From Spirochaetaceae bacterium (GTDB taxonomy: Bacteria > Spirochaetota > Spirochaetia > PWKH01): a DNA stretch of 16,327 nucleotides. The notes beneath the pieces were generated by a model. It saw only the letters and a program-made list of their open reading frames with translations. It ran no database searches and had not been told where the DNA came from. A program made the position numbers and the translations under genes. Of the stretch, positions 13,509 through 16,327 are shown piece after piece. The stretch is taken from positions 1 to 16,327 of the forward strand of contig PWNW01000350.1 of the NCBI GenBank assembly GCA_003557605.1, written 5' to 3'. Position 1 is the first letter of the stretch, and each line of letters opens with the position of its first letter.

Positions 13509-14506
13509 AGGGAAAACTGGTTGTCTCCCTGCTGATACTGTCTCTGACAACTCTGCTGCTTGCACTGCTCAGCCCGGAGCCTGCAGAAACCATAGTCCGT
13601 TTTTTTACCGGTCCCTTCAGGAATATCTATGCCTTCGGCAGTTTCCTCTCCTCTGCGCTGCTTCTTGTTATTGCCGGAACAGGAATCAGCATCTGCTTTC
13701 GGGGCGGACAGTTCAACCTCGGAGGGGAGGGTCAGGTGTACAGCGGTGCCGCTGCATCCCTCACTGCAGCGCTGCTGCTGCCCCTTATGCCGGGGTTCAT
13801 CGCAAAGCCCCTTCTGATCGCAGCTGCGATGATCACCGGATTTCTCATTGCTGCCCTTTCCGGGTGGCTCAGGCATCGGTTCTCCATACATGAGCTGATA
13901 TCATCATATTTGACATCAGGGGCCCTGGTGTTCTTCTGTGACTTTCTTATCAGCGGGCCATTGAGGGATGAAGAGAGCTTCCTCATCGCAACACAGAGAA
14001 TTCCTGGTGCCTACACCCTTGCTCAGCTGCTGCCTCCTTCCCCGCTGCACAGCGGAATCTTCATTGCCGCAGCTGTCGCTGCTGCTTCCCATATATTTCT
14101 TCATCGTTCCGTCTGGGGATATCGGCTTCGCATGTTCGGGGAACAGTCCACCTTCGCCCGGTTCGGTGGAATTTCCCCCAGGACATATCGGATTATGCCC
14201 ATCGGGATCAGCGGTGCCCTGTACGGTCTCGCGGGTGCCGTAGCTCTTCTGGGAATTCACTACCGGGGTATCCAGGGGTTTACCGCAGGCCTGGGGTGGA
14301 ACGGCATAGCCGTAGCCCTGATTGCCGGGACAAGTCCTGTAATGACGCTCTACGCAGCTCTGCTGGTGGCATATATTGAGATTGGGATCTCCTCGGCCAT
14401 GGCCGGAGCCGCAGTCACCTATGACCTCGGACTGATTGTCCGGGGAGCAATCCTGATAGTGGTAACCCTGAAGGTGCTGAAGAGAAAACAGGAGGAACTG
14501 CTGTGA
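13505..14506 (+). CDS. rfuC: Riboflavin ABC transporter permease 1
   Basis: A 333-residue integral membrane protein of the branched-chain/BMP permease type, with about eight to ten hydrophobic segments beginning at residue 5. The characteristic FNLGGEGQVYSGA motif occurs at 70-82, and the cytoplasmic coupling region reads RMFGEQSTFARFGGIS, matching the G-x-N-x-x-A-x-x-x-G-G-I pattern of nucleoside and BMP permeases. It should pair with RfuD to form the transmembrane channel. Start ATG 13505 overlaps the rfuB stop by 4 nt, and the stop overlaps the rfuD start by 4 nt, so the three are translationally coupled. A nucleoside permease would look similar; the FMN riboswitch decides for riboflavin. 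Confidence 0.87.
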   Translation: MKGKLVVSLLILSLTTLLLALLSPEPAETIVRFFTGPFRNIYAFGSFLSSALLLVIAGTGISICFRGGQFNLGGEGQVYSGAAASLTAALLLPLMPGFIAKPLLIAAAMITGFLIAALSGWLRHRFSIHELISSYLTSGALVFFCDFLISGPLRDEESFLIATQRIPGAYTLAQLLPPSPLHSGIFIAAAVAAASHIFLHRSVWGYRLRMFGEQSTFARFGGISPRTYRIMPIGISGALYGLAGAVALLGIHYRGIQGFTAGLGWNGIAVALIAGTSPVMTLYAALLVAYIEIGISSAMAGAAVTYDLGLIVRGAILIVVTLKVLKRKQEELL

Positions 14507-15336
14507 TCCAAAGCCTGCTGCAGTACACCCTGCCGATTCTTCTTGCATCATTCGGGGGGCTGGTTTCAGATCTGGCCGGAACCCTTAATATTGCCCTCGA
14601 ATCTCTGATTCTGCTTGGGGCCTTCGTTACCTATGTCGTCAGCATCCATGCCCAGAGCCCGCTGGCAGGGATCATGGCAGGAAGCCTAGCATCCGGGGCC
14701 GTTGTGCTGGTGTTCTATACCTTGGCCCTGAAGGGAAGGGCGAATATATTTGTCACAGGTCTTGGTCTGAATCTTCTCATTCCCGGGGCCGTTGCGACGG
14801 CATCATCACTGATGTACGGTACCCGGGGGGTGCTTCGTTTTGATAATTTCCCCCTTCAGCCGACGGTGCTTTCTGTTCCTCTTCCGCTGCTGTTTTCCTA
14901 TGCCATGCTGGCATGCATCTGGTATCTCATCTCTGCATCATCTGCAGGGCTTCGCATTCGGGCCATGGGCCTTCATCCCCATGTTGCCCAGATCAGGGGG
15001 GTGTCTCCCTTCAGAACACGGATTGCCGCCCTGGTGATATCAGGGCTGGCCTGCGGAGCTGCAGGGGGACTGCTGGTTCTTTCCCTTCGCGCCTATGTGC
15101 CCAATGTGTCTGCCGGGAGAGGATGGATCGCCCTTGCGGCGATATATCTCGGAAAACGGCGCCCATGGGGTGTGCTTGCCGCAACAGTGCTCTTCGGAGC
15201 AGCAGAGCTCGCCGCCAACATAGCCCAGGGCATGTTTGCCCTGCCCTCACCGCTGTTCATGGCCCTGCCCTACGTTGCCGCGGTTACCGCACTGATTATC
15301 CAGGGTCTGATTTCCCATAGAAAAAAACCGTCATAA
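14503..15336 (+). CDS. rfuD: Riboflavin ABC transporter permease 2
   Basis: A second permease of 277 residues, hydrophobic throughout, with about eight membrane segments. The family motif GTLNIALESLILLGA is at 26-40, and RAMGLHPHVAQIRGVSPFRTRI forms the cytoplasmic coupling segment. It begins with GTG at 14503 inside a GTGA overlap with the rfuC stop, and AGGAGG lies 7 nt upstream, so the GTG start is well supported. It is the last gene clearly belonging to the riboswitch-controlled unit; 64 nt follow before the phosphate transporter gene, with no hairpin and T-run terminator visible. Confidence 0.88.
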   Translation: MIQSLLQYTLPILLASFGGLVSDLAGTLNIALESLILLGAFVTYVVSIHAQSPLAGIMAGSLASGAVVLVFYTLALKGRANIFVTGLGLNLLIPGAVATASSLMYGTRGVLRFDNFPLQPTVLSVPLPLLFSYAMLACIWYLISASSAGLRIRAMGLHPHVAQIRGVSPFRTRIAALVISGLACGAAGGLLVLSLRAYVPNVSAGRGWIALAAIYLGKRRPWGVLAATVLFGAAELAANIAQGMFALPSPLFMALPYVAAVTALIIQGLISHRKKPS

Positions 15337-15362
15337 GATTTCACACTTCACTGAAAAAGCTA

Positions 15363-15391
15363 TTTACACAGCCCCTCCGTACTGCTACGAT
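15363..15391 (+). promoter_or_regulatory. Predicted sigma70-type promoter for the Na/Pi cotransporter gene
   Basis: -35 TTTACA (15363-15368), a 17-nt spacer, -10 TACGAT (15386-15391). The -10 box ends 9 nt before ATG 15401 and no Shine-Dalgarno sequence is seen, so the transcript would be leaderless or nearly so. The box matches are imperfect, so this is a moderate call. Confidence 0.45.
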
Positions 15392-15400
15392 GCGGATGCT

Positions 15401-16327
15401 ATGCAGATCATCTACCAGCTGCTTCTCATTGTGGGAAGTTTAGGTTTGTTTGTGTACGGCATGCGGGTCATGAGTGAAGGGATCCAGAAAGCTGCCGGGC
15501 ACAGAATGAAGTCCATACTGAACTTCATGACCGGAAACCGGTTTGCCGCCCTGTTCACAGGGTTTGCCATAACGGTCCTGGTCCAGTCATCATCGGCAAC
15601 CACGGTGATGATCGTCAGCTTTGTCAATGCTGGCCTCATGACTCTTGCCCAGGCAATCGGAGTTATTCTGGGGGCAAACATTGGAACAACCGTAACGGGA
15701 TGGATTGTTGCTGTTCTTGGATTCCGTTTTCAGGTCAGCGCACTGGCAATCCCTGCAGTAGCGATCGGATTTCCCCTCTTTTTCTTCAAGGCCTTAAAAT
15801 TCAGCAATCTGGGGCAGGCGCTCATCGGGTTCGGGATACTGTTTCTCGGTCTCGGGTTTCTGCGGGATTCCGTCCCGGAAATCAGGGAGCAGACTGAAAT
15901 TCTTTCTTTTCTGGCCAGGTTTGACGGCACGACATTTCTCAGCATGCTGGTATTCATCCTTGCTGGAATCCTCATCACCGCACTGGTGCAGTCATCTTCC
16001 GCATCCATGGCAATTTTCCTCACCATGGCGTATGCAGGATGGATTGAATTTCCCGCCGCTGCGGCACTGGTACTCGGAGAAAACATCGGAACGACCATCA
16101 CGGCCAATATTGCCTCAATCGGGGCCAATCTTTCAGCCCGAAGGACGTCAATCAGCCATTTCCTCTTCAACGCCTTCGGCACATTATGGGTCATCATCCT
16201 CTTCAGACCCTTTATCGGATTTATTGATTTCATTGTACCAGGAGATGCATACCTCACGCTAAACATGCCGATTCACCTTGCGATGCTCCATACGGTGTTT
16301 AATCTTACCAACTCCCTGCTGTTTCTC
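15401..16327 (+). CDS. Na+/phosphate cotransporter family protein (C-terminus cut by window edge)
   Basis: The 309 visible residues are a membrane protein of the Na/Pi cotransporter (PNaS, NptA/YjbB-like) family. The internal repeat typical of the family is clear: VQSSSATTV (61-69) with GANIGTT (91-97), and VQSSSASMA (196-204) with GENIGTT (226-232). The N-terminus (SLGLFVYGMRVMSEGIQKAAG) is the usual start of these proteins, supporting ATG 15401. Members import phosphate with sodium; many bacterial ones carry a C-terminal PhoU-like domain, which would lie beyond the window. It has its own predicted promoter, although no terminator separates it from rfuD, so riboswitch-controlled read-through is possible. 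Confidence 0.9.
   Translation, partial: MQIIYQLLLIVGSLGLFVYGMRVMSEGIQKAAGHRMKSILNFMTGNRFAALFTGFAITVLVQSSSATTVMIVSFVNAGLMTLAQAIGVILGANIGTTVTGWIVAVLGFRFQVSALAIPAVAIGFPLFFFKALKFSNLGQALIGFGILFLGLGFLRDSVPEIREQTEILSFLARFDGTTFLSMLVFILAGILITALVQSSSASMAIFLTMAYAGWIEFPAAAALVLGENIGTTITANIASIGANLSARRTSISHFLFNAFGTLWVIILFRPFIGFIDFIVPGDAYLTLNMPIHLAMLHTVFNLTNSLLFL

Noticed and set aside
15730..16266. 178-codon minus-strand open frame inside the phosphate transporter
   Set aside because: Antisense to the repeated QSSSA/GENIGTT region of a clear transporter; no domain or ribosome site.

Overview
The window looks like chromosome from a free-living anaerobic spirochaete, or a close relative. Three things suggest this: a riboflavin-type BMP-family ABC transporter laid out like the treponemal rfuABCD locus, placed directly behind an FMN riboswitch; a long-form ribose-phosphate pyrophosphokinase with an N-terminal insertion of about 60 residues; and a strictly anaerobic gene set (aldehyde:ferredoxin oxidoreductase, polyferredoxin, iron-type alcohol dehydrogenase). 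This assignment is inferred from gene content. No rRNA, tRNA, IS element or CRISPR array is visible, and almost every base is coding.

There are four transcription blocks. (1) Minus strand, 3774 down to 1: a serine racemase/dehydratase-like PLP enzyme, a ferredoxin with four [4Fe-4S] motifs, an AOR-family tungsten/molybdenum oxidoreductase, and a nitroreductase cut by the left edge. (2) Plus strand, 3885-7978: an SCP2-like protein, an alcohol-dehydrogenase homologue that has lost all four metal ligands, an intact iron-type alcohol dehydrogenase, a stand-alone HPt protein, and a receiver-HD-GYP cyclic-di-GMP phosphodiesterase. The first three genes are joined by ATGA overlaps. (3) Minus strand, 10539 down to 7950: prs followed by an FGGY sugar kinase. 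(4) Plus strand, 10627-15336: FMN riboswitch and rfuABCD, followed by a Na+/phosphate cotransporter gene that runs off the right edge.

Blocks 1 and 2 diverge from a compact pair of back-to-back sigma70-like promoters at 3783-3845. Blocks 3 and 4 diverge in the same way at 10549-10616. Blocks 2 and 3 converge with a 29-nt overlap of their coding ends and no room for a terminator. In three genes (3774, 10539, 15401) the predicted -10 box lies only 8-9 nt before the start codon and no Shine-Dalgarno sequence is visible, so their mRNAs would be leaderless or nearly so.

Functionally, blocks 1 and 2 read as aldehyde/alcohol and ferredoxin redox chemistry, block 3 as pentose phosphate to PRPP, and block 4 as vitamin B2 uptake controlled by FMN. 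The most unusual item is the trio SCP2-like protein / dead dehydrogenase / live dehydrogenase at 3885-6609. It may be a heteromeric alcohol or aldehyde enzyme acting on hydrophobic substrates, but its function cannot be read from sequence alone.
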